A stretch of 14,389 nucleotides of DNA from the NCBI GenBank assembly GCA_041621405.1, contig JBFKAV010000094.1:1-14389 (forward strand), written 5' to 3'. This DNA is from JBFKAV01 sp041621405. Lineage in GTDB: Bacteria; Pseudomonadota; Alphaproteobacteria; Rhodobacterales; Rhodobacteraceae. This document shows positions 1-6,804 of the stretch, piece by piece. The number at the start of each line of letters is the position of its first letter. Within the stretch, counting starts at the first letter, position 1. Below the pieces are notes generated by a model, which had not been told where the DNA came from, ran no database searches, and worked only from the letters and a program-made list of their open reading frames with translations. A program made the translations under genes and the position numbers.

Positions 1-99
1 CCGGAAGTGCTGGTGAATGGGCATCAATTCGCCGTCATTCGCGCAAGGCCCTCCTTTGACGAGATGATAAACCGCGATACCATCCCCATATGGCTCTGA
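1..99 (+). CDS. lysA: Diaminopimelate decarboxylase, C-terminal end (partial)
   Basis: The window opens inside a frame that reads through 32 codons to TGA at 97-99. The residues contain RPSFDEMINRDTIPIWL, which resembles the C-terminus of Rhodobacterales diaminopimelate decarboxylase (PLP-dependent, last step of lysine synthesis: meso-DAP to L-lysine plus CO2). The identification rests on recognising this tail and on the usual lysA - TIGR02302 gene order; no catalytic residue lies inside the window. The next gene starts 37 bases downstream, so co-transcription is plausible unless the paired inverted repeats in the gap act as a terminator. Confidence 0.75.
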   Translation, partial: PEVLVNGHQFAVIRARPSFDEMINRDTIPIWL

Positions 100-127
100 G
101 GCGCCCCCCGGCGCCGGAGCACTCCGG
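100..127 (+). repeat. Two adjacent inverted repeats in the lysA - DUF4175 gap
   Basis: GGCGCC-CCCC-GGCGCC (100-115) is followed at once by CCGGAG-CA-CTCCGG (114-127); they share two bases, so the hairpins are partly exclusive. Neither has a T-run after it, so a classical rho-independent terminator is not supported. The GGAG at 116-119, a possible ribosome-binding core for the next gene, sits in the left arm of the second hairpin. Confidence 0.4.
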
Positions 128-136
128 ATAGGGAGT

Positions 137-2698
137 ATGAGCGAGATTCACGGCCTCCCCGGTACCGCCCGTGCCCGCATTGCCCGCCCGCTCGCGCTGA
201 CCCGCGCCGGGATGGTGGCCGAGCGGCTGTGCCGTGCGTTCTGGCCGCTCTGGACGGTGCTCCTCGTTACGCTCGCCGCGCTGGCGCTCGGGCTGCACGA
301 GACTTTGCCCGTCGAGGCTGTCTGGGCGGGCGCAGTCGCGGCAGCGACGGCCACGATCTGGGCGGCCGTCCGCGGCCTTCGCCGCTTCCGCTGGCCCTCC
401 GCGGCCGAAGCGCTCGACCGGCTCGACCGCACGCTGCCGGGCCGCCCGATCGCGGCGCTGGCCGACATCCAGGCGATCGGCGCCGGCGACGCCGCCTCCG
501 AGGCGGTCTGGCAGGCCCACCTCGTGCGCATGGCCGAGCGCGCCGCCAAGGCTCGCGCCGTCGAGCCCGATCTCAAGCTTTCCAGCCGCGACCCCTATGC
601 GCTGCGCTACCTGGCGCTGACCGCCTTCGCGCTGGCCGTGATCTTCGGCTCGCTCTGGCGGGTGGCCAGCGTGGGCGACGTGGTGGCCGGCCCTGCCGGA
701 GGCGCGCTTGCCGCCGGCCCGGCCTGGGAAGGCTGGGTCGAGCCCCCCGCCTACACCGGCAAGCCCTCGCTCTACCTCAACGACATCGCCGCTGGCGCGC
801 TCTCGGTTCCCGTGGGCAGCCGGGTCACCGTCCGCCTCTACGGCGAGGTCGGCGCGCTCACCCTTGCCGAGACGGTCTCGGGCCGCGTGGGCGAGCCGGG
901 CAGCGCCGCCGAGCCGGCGCAGAGCTTCGAGATCGCGCAATCGGGCACGCTGGAGGTCGACGGCAAGGGCGGCCGCGCCTGGGACGTCACCGCCATCGCC
1001 GACCAGGCGCCGACCATCGTGCCCCTGGGCGAGGTCGACCGCGCCGCCGGCGGCGAGATGCGCCGCGCCTTCACCGCGTCGGACGATTATGGCGTCGTCG
1101 CAGGCCGCGCCGAGATCGCGCTCGACCTGCCGCAGGTGCCGCGCCGCCACGGCCTGGGAGGCGAGCCCGAGCCGCGCGAGCCGCTTGTGCTCGACCTGCC
1201 GATGACGATCACCGGCGACCGGCGCGAGTTCTCCGAGACCATGATCGAGGATCTTTCGGAGCACCCCTTCGCCAACCTGCCGGTGAGGATGACGCTGTTC
1301 GCGGTGGACGCTGCCGGCCAGACCGGGGCCGGCGAGCCCGAGGCGTTCGTGCTTCCCGGCCGCCGCTTCTTCGACCCTCTCGCGGCGGCGGTGATCGAGA
1401 TGCGCCGCGACCTTCTGTGGAACCGCGACACGCTGCCGCGGGCGATCCAGGTCCTGCGCGCGGTCACCCATCGCCCCGAGGGCTTCATGCGCGACGAAGG
1501 GGCGTATCTGCAGCTTCGGGTCGCGATCCGCCGGATGGAGGCCGCGTGGAACGCCGGCGGCTTCGCCCCCGAGGCGCGCGACGAGATGGCCGAGGTGCTG
1601 TGGCAGATCGCCGTGCTCCTCGAGGAAGGCGACCTCGCGGACGCGCTCGAACGTCTGCGCCGGGCGCAGGACCGGCTGAGCGAGGCGATGCGGAACGGCG
1701 CCTCGGACGACGAGATCGCCGAGCTGATGCGCGAACTGGCCGAGGCGATGCAGGACTACATGCGTCAGCTTGCCGAGCAGAGCCAGGGGCAGGAGAACCA
1801 GCAGCTTTCCGAGAACATGCAGGAGATCACCGGCGATCAGCTGCAGCAGATGCTCGACGAGATCGAGCGGCTGATGCGCGAGGGACGGATGGCCGAGGCC
1901 CAGGCGCTGCTCGATCAGCTCATGGAGATGATGCAGAACATGCAGGTCACGCAGGGCGAGGGCGGCCAGCGCTCGCCCGGCCAGCAGGCGATGGAAGGCC
2001 TCGCCGAGACGCTGCGCGACCAGCAGGACCTGTCCGACGATTCCTTCCAGAGCCTGCAGGACGAGTTCGGTCAGGGCCAGCAGGGCCAGCAGGGCCAGGG
2101 CCAGCAGGGCCAGCAGGGCCAGGAAGGGCAGGGTCAGCAGCAGGGCCAGGGCCAGGGCGCCGGCGAGCCGCGGCTTGGCGAGGGCGGCGAGGGCGGCATG
2201 GACGCCGACTCGCTGGCCGACCGGCAGCGGGCGCTGCGGCGCGAGCTCGACCGGCAGACGCAGAACCTGCCCGGCGCTGGCACCGAGGAAGGCGACGCGG
2301 CCCGCGATTCGCTTGGCCGCGCGGGTCGGGCGATGGACGAGGCCGAGGATGCGCTGCGGGAGGGCGATCTCGGCCGAGCGCTCGACGAACAGGCGGAGGC
2401 GATGGAAGCTCTGCGCGAGGGTATGCGCAACCTCGGCGAGGCGCTGGCGCAGGAACAGCGCCAGAACGGCCAGCAGGGCCAGACCCTTGGCCAGGGCGAC
2501 CCGATGGGCCGCCGCGATCCGCTCGGCCGCGATATCGGTAATTCCGGCCGGATCGGCACCGACGAGAATCTGCTGCAGGGCGAGGACGTCTACCGCCGTG
2601 CCGAAGAGCTGCTGGACGAGATCCGCCGGCGTTCGGGCGACCAAAGCCGCCCGGAAGTCGAGCGCGACTACCTGGAACGGCTGCTCGACCGGTTCTGA
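137..2698 (+). CDS. TIGR02302 / DUF4175 family membrane protein
   Basis: 853-residue protein of the alphaproteobacterial TIGR02302 (DUF4175) family, whose biochemical role is unknown. Hydrophobic helices lie at about 34-54, 59-79 and 155-175, so the N-terminus is membrane-anchored. After them comes a W-x-PPAYTGKP element (200-210) typical of the family, a long probably extracytoplasmic middle region, a helical Glu/Gln/Met-rich stretch (about 520-640) and a Gln/Gly-rich low-complexity tract (about 645-674). A shorter Q/G patch recurs near 778-790. The length is normal for the family. Start choice: ATG 137 gives a sensible N-terminus, but the nearest purine-rich run (AGGGAG) sits only one base before it, so initiation from a more distant GGAG (116-119) or a downstream start cannot be excluded. 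It probably follows lysA in one transcript and converges with the zinc-ribbon gene. Confidence 0.9.
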   Translation: MSEIHGLPGTARARIARPLALTRAGMVAERLCRAFWPLWTVLLVTLAALALGLHETLPVEAVWAGAVAAATATIWAAVRGLRRFRWPSAAEALDRLDRTLPGRPIAALADIQAIGAGDAASEAVWQAHLVRMAERAAKARAVEPDLKLSSRDPYALRYLALTAFALAVIFGSLWRVASVGDVVAGPAGGALAAGPAWEGWVEPPAYTGKPSLYLNDIAAGALSVPVGSRVTVRLYGEVGALTLAETVSGRVGEPGSAAEPAQSFEIAQSGTLEVDGKGGRAWDVTAIADQAPTIVPLGEVDRAAGGEMRRAFTASDDYGVVAGRAEIALDLPQVPRRHGLGGEPEPREPLVLDLPMTITGDRREFSETMIEDLSEHPFANLPVRMTLFAVDAAGQTGAGEPEAFVLPGRRFFDPLAAAVIEMRRDLLWNRDTLPRAIQVLRAVTHRPEGFMRDEGAYLQLRVAIRRMEAAWNAGGFAPEARDEMAEVLWQIAVLLEEGDLADALERLRRAQDRLSEAMRNGASDDEIAELMRELAEAMQDYMRQLAEQSQGQENQQLSENMQEITGDQLQQMLDEIERLMREGRMAEAQALLDQLMEMMQNMQVTQGEGGQRSPGQQAMEGLAETLRDQQDLSDDSFQSLQDEFGQGQQGQQGQGQQGQQGQEGQGQQQGQGQGAGEPRLGEGGEGGMDADSLADRQRALRRELDRQTQNLPGAGTEEGDAARDSLGRAGRAMDEAEDALREGDLGRALDEQAEAMEALREGMRNLGEALAQEQRQNGQQGQTLGQGDPMGRRDPLGRDIGNSGRIGTDENLLQGEDVYRRAEELLDEIRRRSGDQSRPEVERDYLERLLDRF
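2072..2157 (+). repeat. In-frame GGCCAGCAG-type repeat coding the Gln/Gly tract
   Basis: About 86 bases made almost entirely of CAGGGC / CAGCAG units, encoding alternating Gln and Gly residues in the TIGR02302 protein. The units are multiples of three bases, so copy-number changes keep the frame. Q/G-rich C-terminal tracts are common in this family, while the exact repeat number is a likely site of strain-to-strain length variation (inference). Confidence 0.8.
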
Positions 2699-2699
2699 T

Positions 2700-2714
2700 C
2701 CCGGCGGGGCCGGG
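2700..2714. terminator. Possible weak hairpin between convergent genes
   Basis: CCCGG-CGGGG-CCGGG forms a 5-bp stem with a 5-base loop, starting two bases after the TGA of the DUF4175 gene in a 38-base gap between convergent genes. There is no T-tract on either strand, so termination by this element alone is doubtful. Confidence 0.25.
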
Positions 2715-2736
2715 GCGGGCTCGGGTCCCTATTTGC

Positions 2737-3696
2737 CTATTCGGCTTCGGACAGACTGGTGATCGCCTCGGTGGCGCTCACCGCGGCCCTGTCGAGCCAG
2801 ATGCGAGCGGAATCGAGCGTGGCCACGAGAACCTCCATCGCCGGTGCCGTGGCCGGCGCCGAGGCGACGATCCGGTCCGCATAGGCGTAGACCGCGCCGA
2901 TGGCGATGGCGATCAGGATCATCAGGGTGAAGCCGGTGCGGAATCCGCTTCGCCGTGCATTCGCGGCCGCTATGGCCACCGGCTTGCCGTCGTGCTCCTC
3001 GGCCGCCTGCTGACCAGACAGCGTCGAGTTGATCTCGTCGACATCCGGCAGCTTGGAACGACGGATCCGCCGCTCCGGCCGGTCGGCGTCGTCCTCCGCG
3101 GCGCCGGCGTCGGTCGATGTCATCGTCTCGACCCGCTCCCGGGCCGCCTCGTCGATGCTGCCGGCCGGCGCCTCGGCCAGGCCGAGATCGGGCTGAGTCT
3201 CGACCACCGCGGGCGACTCCGACTTCCGCGCCTGGGACTCGCGCTCCGCCTCCTGCCGCAGCACGTCAAGCACCGCATCGTCGAGCGTCCTCTGCGGCCG
3301 CTTCGTGGGCGCCCCGACGATCTCGGGCGGCGCTTCGGGCCAGGTTGGCTGGGTGCCGGCCGCGGCGGCCGCATGCTCCTCGTGCCCCTCGGGCCAGGTC
3401 TGGACCGGTCTCCCGGCGGCGGACGGGCCAGGAAGCGGATCTTCCTCCCAGGGCGCGTCTTCCTCGGGCCAGCGGTCCTCGTCGGCCGTGGCCCCGACCT
3501 CAGCCATCGCTGGCTCCGCGGCGGCTTCGGCGGGCTCCGCGGCCTCCTCGACCGGCGCATCGGCTGTCGCCGCCCGCGCGGCCTCCTGCCACCAGGTATG
3601 GCCGCAATTCGAGCACTGCACGTCGCGCCCGGTCTCCGGGATCACGCCGTCGTCAACCTCGTATTGGGCCGCGCAATTCGGACAAATTAAGCGCAT
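2737..3696 (-). CDS. Zinc-ribbon domain protein with one C-terminal membrane helix
   Basis: 319 residues. The N-terminus starts MRLICPNCAAQYEVDD and carries two CxxC pairs (Cys5/Cys8 and Cys28/Cys31), the MJ0042-type zinc-ribbon. A long acidic, Ala/Pro/Glu-rich and probably disordered region follows (about 40-245), then a single membrane helix at about 251-273 and a short C-terminal tail of about 46 residues. With no signal peptide, the zinc ribbon is expected in the cytoplasm, tethered by the late helix (inference). Start choice: the frame is open for 22 more codons upstream, but ATG 3696 places the CPNC motif in the usual position and is preceded by GAGG seven bases away. The partner and function are unknown. 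It is divergent from ftsE and often neighbours it in Rhodobacterales. Confidence 0.85.
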   Translation of the reverse strand: MRLICPNCAAQYEVDDGVIPETGRDVQCSNCGHTWWQEAARAATADAPVEEAAEPAEAAAEPAMAEVGATADEDRWPEEDAPWEEDPLPGPSAAGRPVQTWPEGHEEHAAAAAGTQPTWPEAPPEIVGAPTKRPQRTLDDAVLDVLRQEAERESQARKSESPAVVETQPDLGLAEAPAGSIDEAARERVETMTSTDAGAAEDDADRPERRIRRSKLPDVDEINSTLSGQQAAEEHDGKPVAIAAANARRSGFRTGFTLMILIAIAIGAVYAYADRIVASAPATAPAMEVLVATLDSARIWLDRAAVSATEAITSLSEAE

Positions 3697-3808
3697 TTGT
3701 CGCCTCACTCCTGGGCCCGCCTTGTTGCCGGCACGGTACCCAAACTGCCCCCCCGAGTGCATCTTGTAGCATTAACGGCGCGGAATCAAAGAGTTTGGCG
3801 GCGAAGTT

Positions 3809-3836
3809 GTTGAAACCAGCGCGGCGCTGGGGCAAC
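3809..3836. promoter_or_regulatory. Palindrome upstream of ftsE
   Basis: The 15-base palindrome CCAGCGC-G-GCGCTGG (3816-3830) is flanked by GTTG (3809-3812) and CAAC (3833-3836), giving two nested inverted arms. It lies about 32 bases before the ftsE start, in the divergent region shared with the zinc-ribbon gene. It could be a protein-binding site or an mRNA hairpin in the ftsE leader; no regulator is identified. Confidence 0.35.
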
Positions 3837-3867
3837 ACTCGCCCGCGCCAGTCAGGGGGAATGTCCG

Positions 3868-4539
3868 GTGATCGAGCTTGAAGAGGTGGCCTTCGGCTAT
3901 GGCAACGGCGATCTCCTGACCGAGGTATCGCTGTCGCTCGCCCCAGGCAGCTTCCATTTCCTCACCGGGCCATCCGGGTCGGGCAAGACCACGCTCTTGA
4001 GGCTTTGCTCGATGCATCTGGTGGCGGGGCGCGGGCAAACCCGCGTCTTCGGCCAGGAGGTGCGTGCGATGAACCGAGACGATGTCGCCCGCGCCCGCCG
4101 CCGCCTCGGCGTGGTGCATCAGGATTGCCAATTCCTCGACCACCTGCCCCTGGACGACAACGTCGCACTGCCGCTCACCGTCACCGGCGCCCGCCGCGAC
4201 CCTGCCGAGATCGGCGAGCTCCTGGCCTGGGTCGGACTTTCGGCTCAGGCCAAGGCGCGGCCACCCTCGCTCTCGGGCGGCGAGCGCCAGCGCGCGGCGC
4301 TTGCGCGCGCGGTGGTGATGTCTCCCGACGTAATCCTGGCCGACGAACCAACCGGCAACGTCGACTGGGAGATGTCGCTCAGGCTGCTCCGGCTCCTGGT
4401 CGAGCTGAACAAGATGGGTAAGGCGGTGCTGGTGGCGACCCACGACCTGAACGTGATCCGCGCCGCCAAGGCGCAGGTGGCGGCGCGGGTGCTGCGGATC
4501 TCCGGCGGCCGCGTCCAGCTTGCGGGGGCGGACCTGTGA
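3868..4539 (+). CDS. ftsE: Cell division ATP-binding protein FtsE
   Basis: 223-residue ABC-type ATPase, the normal FtsE length. Visible motifs: Walker A GPSGSGKTT (34-42), Q-loop Gln85, signature LSGGERQR (135-142), Walker B VILADEPTGNVD (155-166) and switch His192 in ATHD. FtsE works with the membrane protein FtsX at the division septum, where the complex controls periplasmic peptidoglycan hydrolases. The start is GTG 3868, preceded by AGGGGGA (3854-3860) seven bases away; an ATG at 3861 is out of frame. It overlaps ftsX by four bases (GTGA), and the strong motif set together with the following gene separates it from the related LolD/MacB ATPases. Confidence 0.95.
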   Translation: MIELEEVAFGYGNGDLLTEVSLSLAPGSFHFLTGPSGSGKTTLLRLCSMHLVAGRGQTRVFGQEVRAMNRDDVARARRRLGVVHQDCQFLDHLPLDDNVALPLTVTGARRDPAEIGELLAWVGLSAQAKARPPSLSGGERQRAALARAVVMSPDVILADEPTGNVDWEMSLRLLRLLVELNKMGKAVLVATHDLNVIRAAKAQVAARVLRISGGRVQLAGADL

Positions 4540-5432
4540 GCCCGCTCCTCGCCCGCCTCGCCCTTGTCCTCCGCGAGTCCGAGGGCATCGTGCCGCCCAC
4601 CGGCTTCACCGCCCGGCTGACGATCTTCGCCGCTGCCGCGATGGCCTTCCTCGCGGTCTTCGCGCTGGCGCTGTCGCTCGCCGCCGGGCGGCTGGCCAGC
4701 CGCTGGGAGGAAGCGCTCGCCCAGAGCGCGACGGTGCGCCTCTCGGCGCCGGAGGGGGAGGTCGAGGGGCAGGTCGCCGCCACACTCGAGGTGCTGGGCC
4801 AGACCCCCGGCGTCGCCTCGGCCCGCCGTCTCGAGCCGGCCGAGCGCGAGGCGCTGCTGGCACCCTGGCTCGGCCCCGACCTGCCCCTCGACACCGTGCC
4901 GCTGCCCGAGCTGATCGAGCTGACCGAGACCTCGGAGGGCTTCGATGCCGAGGGCTTGCGGCTCCGCCTCGCGGCCGAGGCGCCCTCTGCCGTGCTCGAC
5001 GATCACACCCGCTGGCGCCGGCCGCTCGTCGACGCGGCCCGGCGGCTACGGGTGCTGGGCGTAACCGCCCTCGCGCTGATCGCCGGCGCCACGGCGGCGA
5101 TGATCGCGCTCGCCGCGCAGGCCTCGCTCTCGGCCAACCGCAAGGTGATCGAGGTGCTGCGCCTGATCGGCGCCCGCGACGGCTTCATCGCCCGCGCCTT
5201 TGTCCGCCGCTTCACAATGCGCGCGCTTGCCGGCGCCGCGGCAGGCGCGGCGCTCGGCGTGCTTGCCGTCGCGCTCCTGCCCGGGATGGACGAGGCGGGC
5301 GGCTTCCTCACCGGGCTTGCCTTTGAGGGTGCGGGCTGGCTATGGCCGCTCGCGATTCCCCCGCTCGCCGCCGTCGTCGCGCTTGCCGCCACCGCGGCCG
5401 CCGCCCACCGCGTGCTGAAGGAACTGCCCTGA
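4536..5432 (+). CDS. ftsX: Cell division protein FtsX
   Basis: 298-residue membrane subunit that pairs with FtsE. Membrane helices are at about 26-50, 172-195, 227-248 and 266-290, with a periplasmic domain between helices 1 and 2 (about 51-171), the standard four-helix FtsX layout. The segment ANRKVIEVLRLIGARDGF (200-217), just after helix 2, is the conserved cytoplasmic contact region expected to meet the ATPase. The start is GTG 4536, overlapping the ftsE stop as GTGA, which suggests translational coupling. The stop TGA overlaps the ATG of the next gene (TGATG). Sequence conservation outside the helices is low, as is usual for FtsX, so the call leans on topology plus the ftsE neighbour. 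Confidence 0.92.
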   Translation: MSPLLARLALVLRESEGIVPPTGFTARLTIFAAAAMAFLAVFALALSLAAGRLASRWEEALAQSATVRLSAPEGEVEGQVAATLEVLGQTPGVASARRLEPAEREALLAPWLGPDLPLDTVPLPELIELTETSEGFDAEGLRLRLAAEAPSAVLDDHTRWRRPLVDAARRLRVLGVTALALIAGATAAMIALAAQASLSANRKVIEVLRLIGARDGFIARAFVRRFTMRALAGAAAGAALGVLAVALLPGMDEAGGFLTGLAFEGAGWLWPLAIPPLAAVVALAATAAAAHRVLKELP

Positions 5433-6190
5433 TGGCCTACGCGTTCCGGTGGCTCCGCTCGCTCCTCTTCGTCGGCCAGATGTATCTGGCGATGGCGGTC
5501 TTCGCCCTGATCTACACGCCCTGGGCGCTGGTCGACCGCCGCGGCGCCTTCGCGGGGGTGCACGCCTATTGCTCCTGGGTGCGCTGGACGGCGCGCTGGA
5601 TGGTGGGGCTTCGCTCCGAAGTGCGCGGAACGCCGCCCCGGGGCGAAGCGCTGATCGCCTCCAAGCACCAGAGCTTCTTCGACATTATCGTGATCTGCTC
5701 GGTGGTGCCGCGGCCAAAGTTCATCATGAAGCAGGAGCTGAGGCGGGCGCCGATCCTCGGCTGGTACGCGCTCCGCATCGGCTGCATCCCGGTCGACCGC
5801 GGCAAGCGCGCCGAGGCGATCCGGCAGATGATGGAGGGCCTCGACAACGGGCCCGAGGAAGCGGGGCAGCTGATCATCTACCCGCAGGGCACCCGCGTCG
5901 CCCCCGGCGCCTACAAGCCCTACAAGGTCGGCACCGGGCTTCTCTACCAGCAGCTCGGCCAGTCCTGCGTGCCGGCCGCCACCAACGTCGGCGTGTTCTG
6001 GCCGCGCCGGGGCATCTATCGCAAGCCCGGGCTGGCGGTGGTGGAGTTCCTGCCGGAGATCCCGCCCGGCAAGGGGGTCGAGGCGTTCATGGCTGAACTT
6101 GAAGAGGTGGTCGAAACCGCCTCGATACGGCTGATGTCCGAGGCGGGGTTCCAGTCGTCTCCACGACCTGACGCCGCACCGTCCGGCTAG
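5432..6190 (+). CDS. plsC: 1-acyl-sn-glycerol-3-phosphate acyltransferase (PlsC family)
   Basis: 252-residue acyltransferase expected to transfer an acyl group to lysophosphatidate, giving phosphatidate for membrane lipids. Motifs in order: an N-terminal hydrophobic helix (about 9-29), catalytic HQSFFD (His79 to Asp84, the HX4D motif), the VDRGKR block (121-126) and YPQGTR (150-155), the alphaproteobacterial form of the glycerol-phosphate-binding EGTR motif. Start choice: ATG 5432 overlaps the ftsX stop; the frame is open 30 codons further up but only as a shadow of ftsX. Tight overlap with ftsE-ftsX argues for one operon. Its stop codon is part of CTAG, which also supplies the stop of the convergent HTH gene. 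Substrate specificity (lysophosphatidate versus ornithine lipid or another lysolipid) cannot be read from the sequence. Confidence 0.88.
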   Translation: MAYAFRWLRSLLFVGQMYLAMAVFALIYTPWALVDRRGAFAGVHAYCSWVRWTARWMVGLRSEVRGTPPRGEALIASKHQSFFDIIVICSVVPRPKFIMKQELRRAPILGWYALRIGCIPVDRGKRAEAIRQMMEGLDNGPEEAGQLIIYPQGTRVAPGAYKPYKVGTGLLYQQLGQSCVPAATNVGVFWPRRGIYRKPGLAVVEFLPEIPPGKGVEAFMAELEEVVETASIRLMSEAGFQSSPRPDAAPSG

Positions 6191-6678
6191 CTGGCGTTTG
6201 TCCGGCGCGGCAGCGCCGCGACGCTCGTCGCGCCGCCGTCCGGGGCCAGCAGATCCTCCAGGAAGAACGCGGTAAGCTGTGCGCGGCTCGAGAGGCCCGA
6301 TTTGCGGTAGACGCTGGCCGCGTGCTGGCGCGCTGTCGCCGGTGCGCAGCCGCACGGATCGGCGATCTCCCGGTGCGAAAAGCCCTTGAGCAGGGGCCCG
6401 GCCACCTCCGCCTCGGACCCGTTCAGGTCCCAGGCCGCAAATTTTGCGGAGATGGCGCGGCTCAGCCCTTCCAGATGGGTCCTTGCTGCCATGCGCCAGC
6501 GTTCGCCCTCACGGCGGGCGTCGGCGAGGTCGCGGATCAGTGCCTTGCGTTCGAGTCGTATTGCGCGCGCTTCGACAGAGGCGAATGCCGTCAGTGCCAC
6601 CGCCCCGGCGAGGAGCGCCACCTCGAAGAGGTCGACGGCCAGTTCCAGCGGATCGAATGGATCGCCCGAGCGCATCAT
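6187..6678 (-). CDS. LuxR-type helix-turn-helix protein, probably N-terminally truncated
   Basis: 163 residues from ATG 6678. A hydrophobic helix lies at about 13-34, then a charged linker, then a LuxR/GerE-type HTH at about 84-145 (LLKGFSHREIA, then TARQHAASVYRKSGLSSRAQL as the recognition region). I recall small Rhodobacterales HTH proteins of this layout with two N-terminal membrane helices. Here the first helix seems lost: in the same frame the DNA upstream reads HARILLPAALAVGL, stop (TAA 6702-6700), then LALLVTE before Met1. ATG 6678 has no clear ribosome-binding site of its own but overlaps the stop of a 22-codon leader frame (ATGA). It may be a decaying gene, or a shortened one translated by coupling. 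Target genes are unknown. Confidence 0.7.
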   Translation of the reverse strand: MMRSGDPFDPLELAVDLFEVALLAGAVALTAFASVEARAIRLERKALIRDLADARREGERWRMAARTHLEGLSRAISAKFAAWDLNGSEAEVAGPLLKGFSHREIADPCGCAPATARQHAASVYRKSGLSSRAQLTAFFLEDLLAPDGGATSVAALPRRTNAS

Positions 6679-6743
6679 TTCGGTGACGAGAAGGGCAAGT
6701 TAGAGGCCGACGGCCAGCGCCGCAGGCAGCAGGATTCGAGCAT
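6675..6743 (-). other. 22-codon leader frame over the broken N-terminus of the HTH gene
   Basis: ATG 6743 is preceded by a purine-rich ribosome-binding region (GGAAAGGAAGAAGG) and opens a 22-codon frame whose TGA (6677-6675) overlaps the HTH gene ATG as ATGA. Its residues (starting MLESCCLRRW) are not membrane-like, while the frame one base over encodes a hydrophobic stretch in line with the HTH protein, interrupted by TAA. The simplest reading is that this ATG was the original start and that an indel plus a nonsense change broke the first membrane helix. A coupling leader peptide is the alternative. Confidence 0.45.
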
Positions 6744-6804
6744 GGGCCTTCTTCCTTTCCCGAGGATGTCACGGCGCGCGACAATGCGGTACGCGGATTC
6801 GCGG

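Noticed and set aside
2072..2157. Repeat tract considered as CRISPR or a mobile-element footprint
   Set aside because: The units are short, contiguous and in frame, without spacers or terminal inverted repeats; it encodes a Gln/Gly tract.
35..2644. 869-codon open frame on the minus strand opposite the DUF4175 gene
   Set aside because: It is a GC-bias shadow: the plus strand encodes a recognisable family with membrane helices, and the antisense translation is Leu/Ala/Arg/His-rich with no domain.
5003..6355. 450-codon minus-strand frame opposite ftsX and the acyltransferase
   Set aside because: It lies opposite two well-supported genes and contains no recognisable motif.
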